Source: Prescottella defluvii (GTDB lineage: Bacteria > Actinomycetota > Actinomycetes > Mycobacteriales > Mycobacteriaceae). From it: a DNA stretch of 64,000 nucleotides. The notes beneath the pieces were generated by a model that was given only the letters and a program-made list of their open reading frames with translations, was not told the origin of the DNA and made no database searches. The stretch covers positions 3,348,001 to 3,412,000 of the forward strand of contig CP121458.1 in the NCBI GenBank assembly GCA_029690005.1, in the 5' to 3' direction. Both the position numbers and the translations under genes were made by a program. This document shows positions 11,875-22,734 of this stretch, one piece after another (position 1 is the first letter of the stretch; the number at the start of each line of letters is the position of its first letter).

Positions 11875-12610
11875 GTGAGCCTGGTCCTTTTGCCTGCAGT
11901 AGATGTCGCCAACGGTGAAGCTGTTCGCCTCGTTCAGGGAGAGGCGGGAAGCGAGACCAGTTATGGTGCGCCCCGCGAAGCCGCCCTCGCGTGGCAGAAC
12001 GACGGTGCCGAGTGGGTGCATCTGGTCGACCTCGACGCCGCCTTCGGACGTGGATCCAACCGTGACCTGCTGGCCGCGGTCGTCGGCGAGCTCGACGTGA
12101 AGGTCGAGCTGTCCGGTGGAATCCGCGACGACGAGTCCCTCGAGGCCGCCCTCGCGACGGGCTGCGCCCGCGTCAACCTCGGTACCGCCGCCGTCGAGAA
12201 CCCTGACTGGTGTGCCCGCGCCATCGCCAAGCACGGCGAGCGCATCGCCGTCGGCCTCGACGTCAAGCTGATCGACGGCGACTACCGCCTGCGCGGCCGC
12301 GGCTGGGTGTCCGACGGCGGCGACCTGTGGGAGGTCCTCGAGCGCCTCAACCGTGACGGCTGCTCGCGCTACGTAGTCACCGACGTCAGCAAGGACGGCA
12401 CCCTCACCGGCCCGAACCTCGAGCTTCTCAGCGCGGTGTGTGCGGCTACCGACGCGCCGGTCGTCGCTTCCGGTGGCGTCTCGACGATCGCCGACCTCGA
12501 GGCCATCGCCGGTCTCGTCGGCGAGGGCGTCGAGGGTTCGATCGTCGGAAAGGCGCTCTACGCCGGACGATTCCACGCTTCCCGAGGCCCTGGCCGCGGT
12601 CTCGCGCTAG
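11875..12610 (+). CDS. priA: PriA: phosphoribosyl isomerase A (HisA/TrpF), one frame break
   Basis: TIM-barrel isomerase. In actinobacteria HisA acts both on ProFAR (histidine) and on phosphoribosyl anthranilate (tryptophan), and the trp cluster here lacks trpF, which fits. The two catalytic aspartates are in [10 protein letters not shown] and [15 protein letters not shown]; the phosphate-binding motifs ASGGVST and [13 protein letters not shown] are present, as is the PriA-type AFGRGSN loop. One C is extra near 12570: the true C-terminus after AGRF is [11 protein letters not shown], ending at TAG 12610, ten bases before impA. About 245 residues. Confidence 0.95.
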
Positions 12611-12620
12611 GAACGACGCG

Positions 12621-13454
12621 ATGAGCCTGCCCCGGGACCCGCTCGAGCTGCTCGCGATCGCGAGCGACGTACTCGACGGTGCCCGGGACCGGTTCGTGGC
12701 CGGGCTCGGTGCCCCCAGCGCGGTTCGCAAGGGTCCCACGGACTTCGCGACCGCCGTCGACCTCGAGCTCGAGAAGTCGATATCCGCGGAGCTCGAGCGC
12801 CGCACCGGTATCGAGGTGCACGGCGAGGAGTTCGGTGGACCCGAGTTGTCCGTCGGCGACGCGTGGATCCTCGATCCCATCGACGGCACGTTCAACTATT
12901 CGGCCGGCCTGCCGACCGCGGGCATGTTGCTGGCGCTGCTGCGCGGCGGCATCCCGGTACTGGGGTTGACGTGGCTGCCGCTGACAGACGAACGATTCGC
13001 CGCGACCGAGGGCGGTCCGCTACTCCGTAACGGCGTCGCGCTCCCGAAGCTCCAGCCGAGCGCGCTGTCCGACGCGATGATCGGGTTCGGCGCGTTCAAC
13101 ATCGACAGCCGCGGCCGGATCCCGGGGGCGTACCGCTACGAGCTGCTCGGTCAGCTCAGCCGGGTGTCGTCGCGGATCCGGATGCACGGATCGACCGGCG
13201 CCGACCTCGCCTACACCGCCGCGGGCATCCTGGACGGTGCGGTGGTGTTCGGCCACCACGTCTGGGACAACGCCGCCGGTGTCGCGCTCGTGCGCGCGGC
13301 CGGTGGCGTCGTCACCGACCTGCGCGGCGACGACTGGCACGTCGGCTCCCGGTCGGTGCTCGCCGCGGCGCCCGGCGTACACGCTGAACTGCTCGACACT
13401 CTCCACTCTCTGGGCGATCCGGAGGAGCGGCCTGAAGGAGGGCCACGACAATGA
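12621..13454 (+). CDS. impA: inositol-monophosphatase-family phosphatase
   Basis: 277 residues, intact. Metal-binding motifs of the IMPase family are present: HGEEFGG near residue 70, [15 protein letters not shown] near 90 and [17 protein letters not shown] near 215. In Mycobacterium the homologue (impA) sits at the same place between hisA and hisF. The substrate could be inositol phosphate or histidinol phosphate; actinobacteria need a stand-alone histidinol phosphatase and enzymes of this superfamily (HisN) supply it, but this cannot be settled by sequence alone. Its stop overlaps the hisF ATG. Confidence 0.85.
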   Translation: MSLPRDPLELLAIASDVLDGARDRFVAGLGAPSAVRKGPTDFATAVDLELEKSISAELERRTGIEVHGEEFGGPELSVGDAWILDPIDGTFNYSAGLPTAGMLLALLRGGIPVLGLTWLPLTDERFAATEGGPLLRNGVALPKLQPSALSDAMIGFGAFNIDSRGRIPGAYRYELLGQLSRVSSRIRMHGSTGADLAYTAAGILDGAVVFGHHVWDNAAGVALVRAAGGVVTDLRGDDWHVGSRSVLAAAPGVHAELLDTLHSLGDPEERPEGGPRQ

Positions 13455-14223
13455 CTTTGGCTGTTCGGGTGATCCGTGTCTCGACGTCGACGCGGGTCGC
13501 GTCGTCAAGGGCGTCAACTTCGAGAACCTGCGTGACGCAGGCGATCCCGTCGAGCTCGCGGCGACCTACGACGCGCAGGGCGCGGACGAACTGACGTTCC
13601 TCGACGTCACCGCCTCGAGTGGTGACCGCGGCACGATGCTCGACGTCGTCACCCGCACCGCCGAGCAGGTCTTCATTCCGCTCACCGTCGGCGGCGGTGT
13701 GCGCACCGTCGACGACGTCGACCGCCTGCTGCGTGCCGGCGCCGACAAGGTCAGCGTCAACACCGCCGCGATCGCCCGCCCCGAGGTGCTGCGGGAGATG
13801 TCGGAGCGGTTCGGTTCGCAGTGCATCGTGCTGTCGGTCGACGCCCGCACCGTCCCGGAGGGGCAGGAGCCGACGCCGTCCGGGTGGGAGGTCACCACGC
13901 ACGGCGGCAAGCGCGGCACCGGCATCGACGCGGTCGAGTGGGCGATCCGCGGCGCCGAGTTGGGTGTGGGGGAGATCCTGCTGAACTCGATGGACGCCGA
14001 CGGCACCAAGGCGGGCTTCGACCTGAAGATGATCCGCGCCGTCCGTGCCGCTGTGCACGTCCCGGTGATCGCCAGCGGCGGTGCCGGAGCCGTCGAACAC
14101 TTCGCGCCCGCCGTCGAGGCCGGCGCCGACGCGGTGCTGGCCGCGAGTGTCTTCCACTTCGGGGACATGACGATCGGGGACGTCAAGGCGTCCATGCGTG
14201 CAGAAGGGATCACCGTCCGATGA
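13451..14223 (+). CDS. hisF: imidazole glycerol phosphate synthase, cyclase subunit, one frame break
   Basis: TIM-barrel subunit that uses ammonia from HisH to make IGP and AICAR. Start ATG 13451 overlaps the impA stop (MTLAVRVI). One C is missing near 13471, so the first catalytic aspartate motif, expected as [13 protein letters not shown], begins out of frame; thereafter the frame is clean for 250 residues. The second aspartate lies in IVLSVDAR; phosphate motifs ASGGAG and AASVFHFGD follow. The stop overlaps the hisI ATG. Confidence 0.95.
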
Positions 14224-14567
14224 GCCTCGACCCGTCGATCGCCGCCCGCCTCAAGCGCAACGAGGCCGGCCTGTTCAGTGCTGTCGCTCAGGAACGCTCC
14301 ACCGGGGACGTCCTGATGGTCGCGTGGATGGACGACGAGGCCCTCGCGCGCACGCTCGAGACCCGTAAGGGCACTTACTACTCGCGCTCGCGGCAGCAGT
14401 ACTGGGTCAAGGGCGAGACGTCCGGCCACACCCAGTACGTGCACGAGGTGCGCCTCGACTGCGACGGCGACAGCGTCCTGCTGATCGTCGACCAGGAAGG
14501 CGCCGCGTGCCACACCGGCACGCACACCTGCTTCGACACCGACGTCCTGCTCGCTGCCGAGTCCTGA
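14220..14567 (+). CDS. hisI: phosphoribosyl-AMP cyclohydrolase
   Basis: 115 residues, intact; opens the purine ring of PR-AMP in the third histidine step. Zinc and magnesium ligands are in VRLDCDGD and in CHTGTHTCF near the C-terminus; the core VAWMDDEAL and [16 protein letters not shown] are typical. It is the monofunctional form without the PRA-PH (HisE) domain. Last gene of the his operon; a 19-bp hairpin follows seven bases after the stop. Confidence 0.96.
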   Translation: MSLDPSIAARLKRNEAGLFSAVAQERSTGDVLMVAWMDDEALARTLETRKGTYYSRSRQQYWVKGETSGHTQYVHEVRLDCDGDSVLLIVDQEGAACHTGTHTCFDTDVLLAAES

Positions 14568-14573
14568 ACCCCT

Positions 14574-14627
14574 GAACGGGAATTCACGGCACGTTTCCGG
14601 TCGGAATCGTGCCGTGAATTCCCGTTC
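14574..14627 (+). terminator. 19-bp perfect hairpin after hisI
   Basis: Arms 14574-14592 and 14609-14627 are exact complements over 19 bases, with a 16-base loop. Its place seven bases after the last his gene fits a terminator of the his operon. No U run follows. Confidence 0.75.
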
Positions 14628-14654
14628 GGCGGTTGCGGTCGGGACGATGGCGGA

Positions 14655-14834
14655 ATGCCACTCATCCAGATCAGCCAGACGCCCGGACTGACCGCAGAGC
14701 AGAAGCGGGCCACCATCGCAGCCGTCACCAAGGCGTACGCCGAGGCGACCGGCAAGAACGCGTCCTCGGTGTGGGTCACCATCACCGAGGTGCCCCGCGA
14801 GCACTGGGGCGTCGGAGGCGAACCGCTCGGCTGA
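14655..14834 (+). CDS. 4-oxalocrotonate tautomerase-family small protein
   Basis: 59 residues starting MPLIQISQTPGLTAEQKRAT. Proline directly after the initiator methionine is the catalytic base of this superfamily once methionine is removed. The rest (IAAVTKAYAEATGK, then WVTITEVPREHWGVGG) follows the 4-OT fold of about 60 residues, which works as a hexamer. Members tautomerise 2-hydroxymuconate-like compounds. The neighbouring extradiol dioxygenase suggests an aromatic ring-cleavage context, but the MarR gene between them runs in the opposite direction. Confidence 0.8.
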   Translation: MPLIQISQTPGLTAEQKRATIAAVTKAYAEATGKNASSVWVTITEVPREHWGVGGEPLG

Positions 14835-14854
14835 GCCGGGCAGTGCGGCCAGTC

Positions 14855-15349
14855 CTACGCCTTGCCGGTGCCCGCTGCAATGCCCTTGTCGAGTTGATCG
14901 ACGAGGGCCTTGCCCAGCGATGACAACTGCGCCACCTGCTCGTCGTCGAGTCCCTCGAACACCAGCGCCTGCACGGTCTCGACGTGTCCGGGCGCGGCCG
15001 AGACGACCTTGGTCATGCCGTCGTCGGTGAGGACGGCGAAGGCTCCGCGGGTGCCGGCAACGGTCTCGCGGCGCGCCCAGCCGCGCTTCTCGAGTCGCGT
15101 GACGACGTGCGAGAGCCTCGACAGCGACGCGTTCGCCTGGCACGCCAGCTCCGACAGTCGCAGCCGACGCTCCGGCGCCTCGGACAACACGGCCAGGACG
15201 AAGTACTCGAAGTGGGTCAGGTCGGAGTCGCGCTGCAGCTGGGTGTCGAGAGCAGCGGGCAGCCGGGTGACAAGAGAGACGAGCGTCCGCCACGCATCCT
15301 GCTGTGCCTCGGTGAGCCACTTGGTGTCGGTGCTGTCCTGCGCGCCCAT
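14855..15349 (-). CDS. MarR-family transcriptional regulator
   Basis: 164 residues, intact. A winged-helix domain (SELACQANASLSRLSHVVTR recognition region, then LEKRGWARRETVAGTRGAF as wing) is flanked by helices that form the dimer. MarR proteins usually repress a divergent gene and respond to phenolic ligands. Here the divergent gene is an extradiol dioxygenase, and a perfect palindrome overlaps its promoter region, so regulation of that gene, and perhaps of itself, is likely. Confidence 0.88.
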   Translation of the reverse strand: MGAQDSTDTKWLTEAQQDAWRTLVSLVTRLPAALDTQLQRDSDLTHFEYFVLAVLSEAPERRLRLSELACQANASLSRLSHVVTRLEKRGWARRETVAGTRGAFAVLTDDGMTKVVSAAPGHVETVQALVFEGLDDEQVAQLSSLGKALVDQLDKGIAAGTGKA

Positions 15350-15473
15350 CGGGTCGGTCTCCGATCAGTGAAAGCCAGTGAATCTCGGTGAATGCCTACA
15401 GCGTGTCAAACAAGCGCCGTCGCGTGTGCGGCGGGGAATAGGTGGTCTCAGGAAGCGTTGACTCACATGATAC

Positions 15474-15487
15474 GTTGAAGCTTCAAC
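15474..15487. promoter_or_regulatory. MarR-type operator palindrome
   Basis: GTTGAAGCTTCAAC is a perfect 14-bp dyad ending three bases before the AGGAG of the dioxygenase gene (GTG 15500). TTGAA-type dyads are common MarR-family targets. Binding here would block transcription or initiation of the dioxygenase gene. The link to the adjacent MarR protein is inferred from position. Confidence 0.65.
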
Positions 15488-15499
15488 AAAGGAGTTCAT

Positions 15500-16274
15500 G
15501 TGAGTGCCATGCCGGCGATCTTCCTCAGCCACGGCGCGCCACCGCTGGTCGACAGCGACCGGTGGGTCGCCGAGCTGTCGCAGTGGTCCTCGGGCCTGCC
15601 CCGCCCGAACGCCATCCTCGTGGTCTCGGCGCACTGGGAGTCGGCGCCGCTGACGATCGGCGCCACCGAGACGGGCACGCCGCTGGTCTACGACTTCGGG
15701 GCTTCCCGCAGCGCTTCTACGAGGTGACGTACCGCGCGCCCGGCGCACCGGACCTCGCCCGGCAGGTGGCGGCGCTGATGCCCGACAACGAGCCGGTGTA
15801 CCAGGACAGCCGCCGCGGGCTCGATCACGGCGCATACGTGCCGCTGACCGTCATGTACCCCGACGCCGACGTGCCCGTCCTGCAGATCTCGATGCCCACC
15901 CTCGACCCGCAGCGCCTGCTCGAACTCGGGCGCCGGCTGCGGCCGCTGCGCGAGCAGGGTGTGCTGATCATCGGATCGGGCTTCACCACGCACGGGCTGC
16001 CGTTCCTGCGCGACCCGTCGCCGGACGCCGTGGCGCCCGGCTGGTCGGCGGAGTTCGACGCGTGGGCGGGGAGCGGCTGGCGGCCGGTGACGTCGATGCG
16101 CTCGTCGACTTCCGCACCCAGGCGCCCGGCATGCCCTACGCGCATCCGACCGTCGAGCACTTCGCGCCGCTGTTCGTCACGCTCGGAGCGTCAAGTAACC
16201 CCGAGCAGGTGGCGAAGCAGGTGATCGACGGGTTCTGGATGGGTCTTTCGAAACGGTCGATCCAGGTCGACTGA
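15500..16274 (+). CDS. class III extradiol dioxygenase (DODA/YgiD family), two frame breaks
   Basis: About 258 residues. GTG 15500 follows AGGAGTTCA. Metal-binding histidines of the LigB-like fold are visible in FLSHGAPPL, VVSAHWES and GFTTHGLPF, with a further His in GLDHGAYVPL. Members cleave catechol-type rings such as DOPA. A base is missing near 15702 (VYDFG-GFPQRFYEVTY) and a G is missing near 16068 (FDAWAG-ERLAAGDVDAL). It is divergent from the MarR gene and ends 69 bases before trpE. The physiological substrate is unknown. Confidence 0.85.
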
Positions 16275-16294
16275 CGATCGCCGGCGCGAGCGTT

Positions 16295-16327
16295 GGGGAC
16301 CCGTGGCCGCGGCCGTGATCGGTCCCC
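16295..16327 (+). terminator. hairpin between dioxygenase stop and trpE start
   Basis: GGGGACC at 16295-16301 pairs with GGTCCCC at 16321-16327, enclosing a second palindrome (GGCCGCGGCC). It ends 16 bases before the trpE ATG, so it could end the dioxygenase transcript or act as a leader structure for trpE. No Trp-rich leader peptide is present in this gap. Confidence 0.4.
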
Positions 16328-16343
16328 CTGGGATGATGGGTGC

Positions 16344-17945
16344 ATGTACGGCGAGACCACCACCATCCCAGCAGTAGCCTCGGCGTCTCCCGGCGGGGCG
16401 GCTCCACACGATTCGACGACCTCGCGCGAACAGTTCCGCGCGCTGGCCGCCGATCATCGTGTGGTCCCCGTCGTCCGCAAGGTGCTCGCGGACGCCGAGA
16501 CCCCGACTGTCGGCGTACACCAAGCTGGCCGGCAGTCGTCCGGGCACCTTCCTGCCGGAGTTGGCCGAGAACGGCCGGTCGTGGTCGCGCTGGTCGTTCA
16601 TCGGTGCGGGCAGCCCGGCCGCGCTCACCGTCCGTGACGGCGAGGCCGCCTGGTACGGCAACGTCCCCGTCGGTGCCCCGTCCGGCGGTGATCCTCTGGT
16701 CGCGCTCGGGCGCACGCTCGAACTGCTGCGTAGTGAACGCCTGCCCGACCTGCCTCCGCTCACCGGCGGCATGGTCGGCTTCCTCGGCTACGACGCCGTC
16801 CGCCGGATCGAGCGGCTGCCCAGCCACGCGGTCGACGACCTGCAGATCCCCGAGATGGTGATGCTGCTCGCGACGGACCTCGCCGCGGTCGACCACCACG
16901 AGGGCGCCATCACGCTCATCGCCAACGCGGTCAACTGGGACGGCTCCGACGAACGGGTCGACGCGGCCTACGACGACGCCGTCGCCCGCCTGGACCGGAT
17001 GACCGACGCGCTCGCCGCGCCCGCGCCGTCGACCGTGTCGACGTTCGCCCGGACCACGCCCGAGTACCGGCGACAGCGCACCACCGAGAGCTTCGGGATC
17101 GACGTGCGCCGGCTCATCGGCGAGATCGAGGCGGGCGAGGCGTTCCAGGTGGTCCTGTCGCAGCGGTTCGAAATGGACTGCGCCGCAGAGCCGATCGACG
17201 TCTACCGGATGCTGCGGCGTCGAACCCGAGCCCGTACATGTACCTGGTGCAGGTTCCCGGCGCCGACGGGAGACCGCCTTCTCGATCGTGGGGTCGAGCC
17301 CGGAATCGCTCGTCACGGTGAAGGAAGGCGTCGCGACCACGCATCCCATCGCGGGCACGCGGTGGCGCGGTGCCACCGAGGAGGACGACATCCTGCTCGA
17401 GAAGGACCTGCTCGCCGACGAGAAGGAGAACTCCGAGCACCTGATGCTGGTGGACCTCGGGCGCAACGATCTGGGCCGGGTGTGCGAGCCGGGTACCGTG
17501 AAGGTGCACGACTACCGGCACATCGAGCGCTACAGCCACGTGATGCACCTGGTCTCGACGGTGACGGGCCGCCTCGCCGACGGCAAGCACGCTCTCGACG
17601 CCGTGACCGCGTGCTTCCCGGCCGGGACGCTCTCGGGCGCCCCAAAGGTGCGTGCGATGGAGCTGATCGACGAGCTCGAGCCGACGCGGCGCGGAATCTG
17701 ACGGCGGCATCGTCGGCTACCTGGACTTCGCGGGCGACGCCGACACGGCGATCGCGATCCGCACGGCCCTGATCAAGGACGGCACCGCGTACGTGCAGGC
17801 GGGTGCAGGTGTGGTGGCGGACTCGGATCCCGTCTACGAGGACACCGAGGCGAGGAACAAGGCGATGGCAGTACTCGGTGCCATCGCAGCAGCGCAGACG
17901 TTGCGGCCCTTCGGGGGCCGCTCGGAGGTGAACAGCGGTGAGTGA
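16344..17945 (+). CDS. trpE: anthranilate synthase component I, four frame breaks
   Basis: Converts chorismate to anthranilate with glutamine-derived ammonia. About 530 residues when reconstructed. Chorismate-binding hallmarks are [40 protein letters not shown] and [13 protein letters not shown]; the N-terminal regulatory part carries [18 protein letters not shown]. Breaks: extra A near 16507, missing bases near 17219 and 17267, and an extra G at about 17700, where a Tyr codon TAC reads TGAC and gives a false stop. No trpG or trpD is linked, as in mycobacteria, so the glutaminase subunit must be encoded elsewhere. The end overlaps the next GTG start. Confidence 0.94.
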
Positions 17946-18668
17946 GAAGAAGACCGGCGGTCGTCGCGCCGTCGGGATCGCGGCGCTGTTGCTCGCGGTC
18001 GCGGCAGTGTGCCTGTGGGGCTCGTCGCGCATGACGTGGGTGACGGTCATGTCGTCGGACGGGCTGGGTGAGGATCGCGTCACGAACCTCGACGGCGGCA
18101 CGTGGGCGGCCGCGACCACGCCGCTCGCGCTCGTCCTCGTCGCCGCGATCGCCGCCGCATTCGCGGTGCGCGGCTGGATGGTTCGGGTGCTCGGGTCCTC
18201 GTCGCGATCGTCGCGGTCGTCGCCGCGATCCCGGCGATCGGTCTGCTGACCGGTGGGGCATCGAACGAGCGAGCCGCGGACATCGCCGGCTTCGAACGTG
18301 TCGGAACGCAGGTGACGGCCACCGACGTGTCGACCGCGCCGGCACTGTTGGTGGTGTTCGGCTCGGTCGTGGCGCTCGCCGCGGCGGTCGTGCTGATCCG
18401 CAAACCGGCTGCGGCGGGACTCTCGTCGAAGTACGACAGTCCGGCCGCGCGCCGGGAGGCCGCCACGAAGCGCGGGGCCGACGGAGAGCAGCCGGAACAG
18501 CAGACCCAGCGCATGCTGTGGGACGCGCTGGACGCGGGGGAGGACCCCACCGTCGACGACGCCGACGACGGTCCGACCAGCGGTGGGCCCCGCCCGCGGG
18601 CGAACGATGTGAGCAAGGACACCGGCTCTGCGGGTACCCGCCGGAGGGCGAATAACCGCGACCTCTAG
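17938..18668 (+). CDS. trp-region conserved membrane protein (TIGR02234 type), one frame break
   Basis: About 243 residues with four predicted membrane helices ([65 protein letters not shown]) and a charged cytoplasmic tail rich in Asp, Glu and Arg. The family is found between trpE and trpC throughout actinobacteria (Rv1610-like), yet its function is not established. One base is missing near 18204 ([16 protein letters not shown]). The GTG start overlaps the trpE stop, so expression is coupled to tryptophan synthesis genes. Confidence 0.85.
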
Positions 18669-18671
18669 GCT
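18666..18671 (+). promoter_or_regulatory. possible internal -10 element ahead of trpC
   Basis: TAGGCT overlaps the stop of the preceding membrane-protein gene. A start about 7 bases on would give a leader of about 55 bases to trpC, containing a small hairpin (CCGATGAGG with CCTCACATCGG at about 18682-18704). No good -35 is visible. Confidence 0.3.
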
Positions 18672-18734
18672 GAGTCAAGATCCGATGAGGTTCCTCACAT
18701 CGGTATTGACATGCCGGAAAGGACTCGAGCCACG

Positions 18735-19543
18735 ATGACCGTTCTCGACTCGATTCTCGACGGGGTGCGCGCCGATGCCGCCGCCCGCGAAGCCGTTCTC
18801 GACATGGCCGCGGTGAAGGCCGCTGCCGCCGCCGCGCCGCCCGCGCTGGACGCGGCGGCCGCGCTGCGCGCCTCCGGCATCGGCGTCATCGCCGAGGCGA
18901 AGCGGGCCAGCCCGTCGAAGGGTGCGCTCGCCGACATCCCCGATCCCGCGGTGCTCGCCTCCGCGTACGAGGCCGGGGGTGCGCGGGTGATCAGCGTGCT
19001 CACCGAGGAGCGCCGGTTCCACGGTTCGCTCGCCGATCTCGATGCGGTTCGTCGTGCGGTGAACATCCCGATCCTGCGCAAGGACTTCATCGTCGGGCCG
19101 TACCAGATCCACGAGGCGCGGGCGCACGGTGCGGACGTCATCCTGCTCATCGTCGCGGCGCTCGAGCAGAGCGTGCTGACCTCGCTGCTGGACCGAACCG
19201 AGTCGCTGGGCATGACGGCACTCGTCGAGGTCCACGCCGAGGAGGAGGCGGACCGGGCGCTCGAGGCCGGCGCCAGCGTCATCGGCGTCAATGCCCGCAA
19301 CCTCAAGACCCTCGAGGTCGACATGGACACGTTCGGCGCATCGCGCCGGGGCTGCCGACGAACGTCGTCAAGATCGCCGAGTCCGGGGTGCGTCGGCACC
19401 GCGGATCTGCTCGCGTACGCGGGTGCCGGGCAGACGCGGTCCTCGTCGGCGAGGGGCCGGTGACCAGCGGTGACCCGCGGGCAGCCGTGGCGGAACTGGT
19501 GACGGCGGGCGCGCATCCGTCGTGCCCGAAGCCGGCTCGCTGA
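18735..19543 (+). CDS. trpC: indole-3-glycerol phosphate synthase, three frame breaks
   Basis: TIM-barrel enzyme closing the indole ring from CdRP. About 270 residues. ATG 18735 ([16 protein letters not shown]) is preferred; an in-frame ATG at 18711 is further upstream of typical starts. Signatures are [13 protein letters not shown], the catalytic lysine in [13 protein letters not shown], and [14 protein letters not shown] base is missing near 19338 ([21 protein letters not shown]), one C is extra near 19393 ([14 protein letters not shown]), and a G is missing near 19430 ([12 protein letters not shown]). It does not carry a TrpF domain; PriA supplies that step. Confidence 0.93.
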
Positions 19544-19603
19544 TCCGTCGCTCGGAGAGGGACCCGACCACTCGTTCTCGTCGGCGTTGGGCAGACTGGA
19601 GGG

Positions 19604-20924
<1,321 letters not shown>

Positions 20925-20928
<4 letters not shown>

Positions 20929-21731
20929 GCCAACGAGAGTCACGCCTGGCGCCGACGTTCGCCCAGTGCCGGGAGGAGAAGCGGGCGGCCCTCGTCGGCT
21001 ACCTGCCCGCCGGCTACCCAGACGTGCCGACGTCGATCGACGTGTTCAAGGCGATGGTCGATTCGGGCTGCGACATCATCGAGGTCGGCGTCGCGTACTC
21101 CGACCCGGTCATGGACGGGCCGACCATCCAGGCGGCAGCCGAGACCGCGCTCCGCAATGGCGTGCGGCTGCGCGACGTGTTCACCGTGGTCGAGCAGATT
21201 GCGTCGGTCGGTGGCAAAGCCGTCGTGATGACGTACTGGAACCCGGTGCTCAAGTACGGCGTCGACGCGTTCTCCCGTGACCTGGCGCTCCGCCGGCGGC
21301 CTGGGCATGATCACGCCGAATCTGATCCCCGACGAGGCCGGCGAGTGGATGGAGGCGTCCGAGCGGCACCACCTCGACCGCATCTTCCTCGTCGCGCCCT
21401 CCTCCACCGAGGAGCGGCTGGCGATGACGCTCAAGGCCAGCAGCGGCTTCATCTACGCGGCGTCGACGATGGGTGTGACCGGTGCGCGTCGACAGCGTCT
21501 CGTCGATGGCGCCCGAACTGACGGCGCGCATCCGTGCCCGCTCGGACATCCCGGTCGGTGTCGGCCTGGGCGTTCGCTCGGGTGCACAGGCCGCGGAGAT
21601 CGCGGCGTACGCGGACGCCGTGATCGTCGGTTCGGCGATCGTTTCGGCGGTCGAGCAGGGCCTCGACGCTGTGCGCGCGCTCACTGCCGAACTCGCGAAG
21701 GGTGTGCGCTCGGCTACCCGTGGCCCAGTGA
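20925..21731 (+). CDS. trpA: tryptophan synthase alpha chain, three frame breaks
   Basis: Cleaves indole glycerol phosphate to indole. GTG 20925 overlaps the trpB stop. The catalytic glutamate and aspartate are in [19 protein letters not shown]; phosphate-binding segments are [13 protein letters not shown] and [10 protein letters not shown]. One base is extra near 21287 ([18 protein letters not shown]) and one T is extra near 21489 ([15 protein letters not shown]). As read, the frame runs straight into lgt without a stop. A third extra base near 21724 would place the trpA stop at TGA 21729-21731, overlapping lgt GTG 21728 like the other junctions in this operon. Confidence 0.93.
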
Positions 21732-22734
21732 CTCCGATGGCGACTTCGACCGAACTTCTGGCTTACATTCCGAGCCCACCGCAGGGCGTGTGGTACGTGG
21801 GGCCGCTGGCCCTGCGTGCCTACGCGCTGTGCATCATCGCCGGCATCATCGTCGCGATCGTGTCGGGGCGACCGCCGCTGGGTCGCCCGCGGCGGCGAGA
21901 AGGGCACAGTTCTCGACATCGCCGTGTGGGCGGTGCCGTTCGGTCTGATCGGTGGTCGCCTGTATCACGTGATGACGGACTGGCCGACGTACTTCGGCCC
22001 GGCGGCAACCCGGTCGACGCGCTGAAGATCTGGCAGGGCGGCCTGGGGATCTGGGTGCGGTGGCGCTCGGTGCCGTCGGCGCCTGGATCGGCTGCCGTCG
22101 CCGCGGGATTCCGTTGCCGGCGTTCGGTGACGCGATCGCGCCGGGCATCATCCTCGCGCAGGCGATCGGGCGTCTCGGCAATTGGTTCAACCAGGAGTTG
22201 TACGGTCGCGAGACGACGGTGCCATGGGGCCTCGAGATCTACGAGCGCACTGACGCGTCGGGTCGCATCAACGCCCTCGACGGTGTGTCCACCGGGGTCG
22301 TGCAGCACGTCGTCCACCCGACGTTCCTGTACGAAATTGTCTGGAATCTGCTCATCGTCGTGCTGTTGGTCGTAGTCGACCGTCGGTTCAAGATCGGCCA
22401 CGGTCGACTGTTCGCGCTGTATGTGGCCGGATACTGCGCGGGTCGGTTCTGGATCGAGCTGATGCGCTCCGATCACGCGAGCCACATCCTGGGGATCCGG
22501 GTGAACTCGTTCACGTCGGCGATCGTCTTCGTCTGCGCCGTGGCCTACTTCATCCTCGCCACCAAGGGACGTGAGGATCCGGCGGATCTGAAGCCGCACC
22601 GCGCGAGCGGACACGAATCGGTCGAGCACGGGAGGATCCGCGCCTGCCGTCGACGAATCCGACGAGTCGGATCGTGTCGACAGCGATCGGTCCGAGACAG
22701 AGGGGAGAAGAAGTTGAAGGGGGAGAAGAAATGA
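21728..22734 (+). CDS. lgt: prolipoprotein diacylglyceryl transferase, several frame breaks
   Basis: Membrane enzyme that attaches diacylglycerol to the lipobox cysteine of prolipoproteins. About seven hydrophobic segments; the Lgt signature [13 protein letters not shown] is intact, together with [15 protein letters not shown] 21728 or ATG 21737 are both possible starts. One base is extra near 21868 ([14 protein letters not shown]), and bases are missing near 22002 ([12 protein letters not shown]) and 22056 ([15 protein letters not shown]). The charged C-terminal tail probably carries two more missing bases near 22632 and 22640. If so, it is acidic ([12 protein letters not shown]) and stops at TGA 22717, leaving room for the ribosome site of the next gene. 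Confidence 0.92.

Noticed and set aside
16275..16343. Trp leader-peptide attenuator
   Set aside because: The gap has one TGG in any likely frame and no tandem Trp codons.
21482..22020. A bifunctional TrpA-Lgt fusion protein
   Set aside because: The fusion depends on one base; correcting it gives the usual stop/start overlap, and the topology of a fusion would be implausible.
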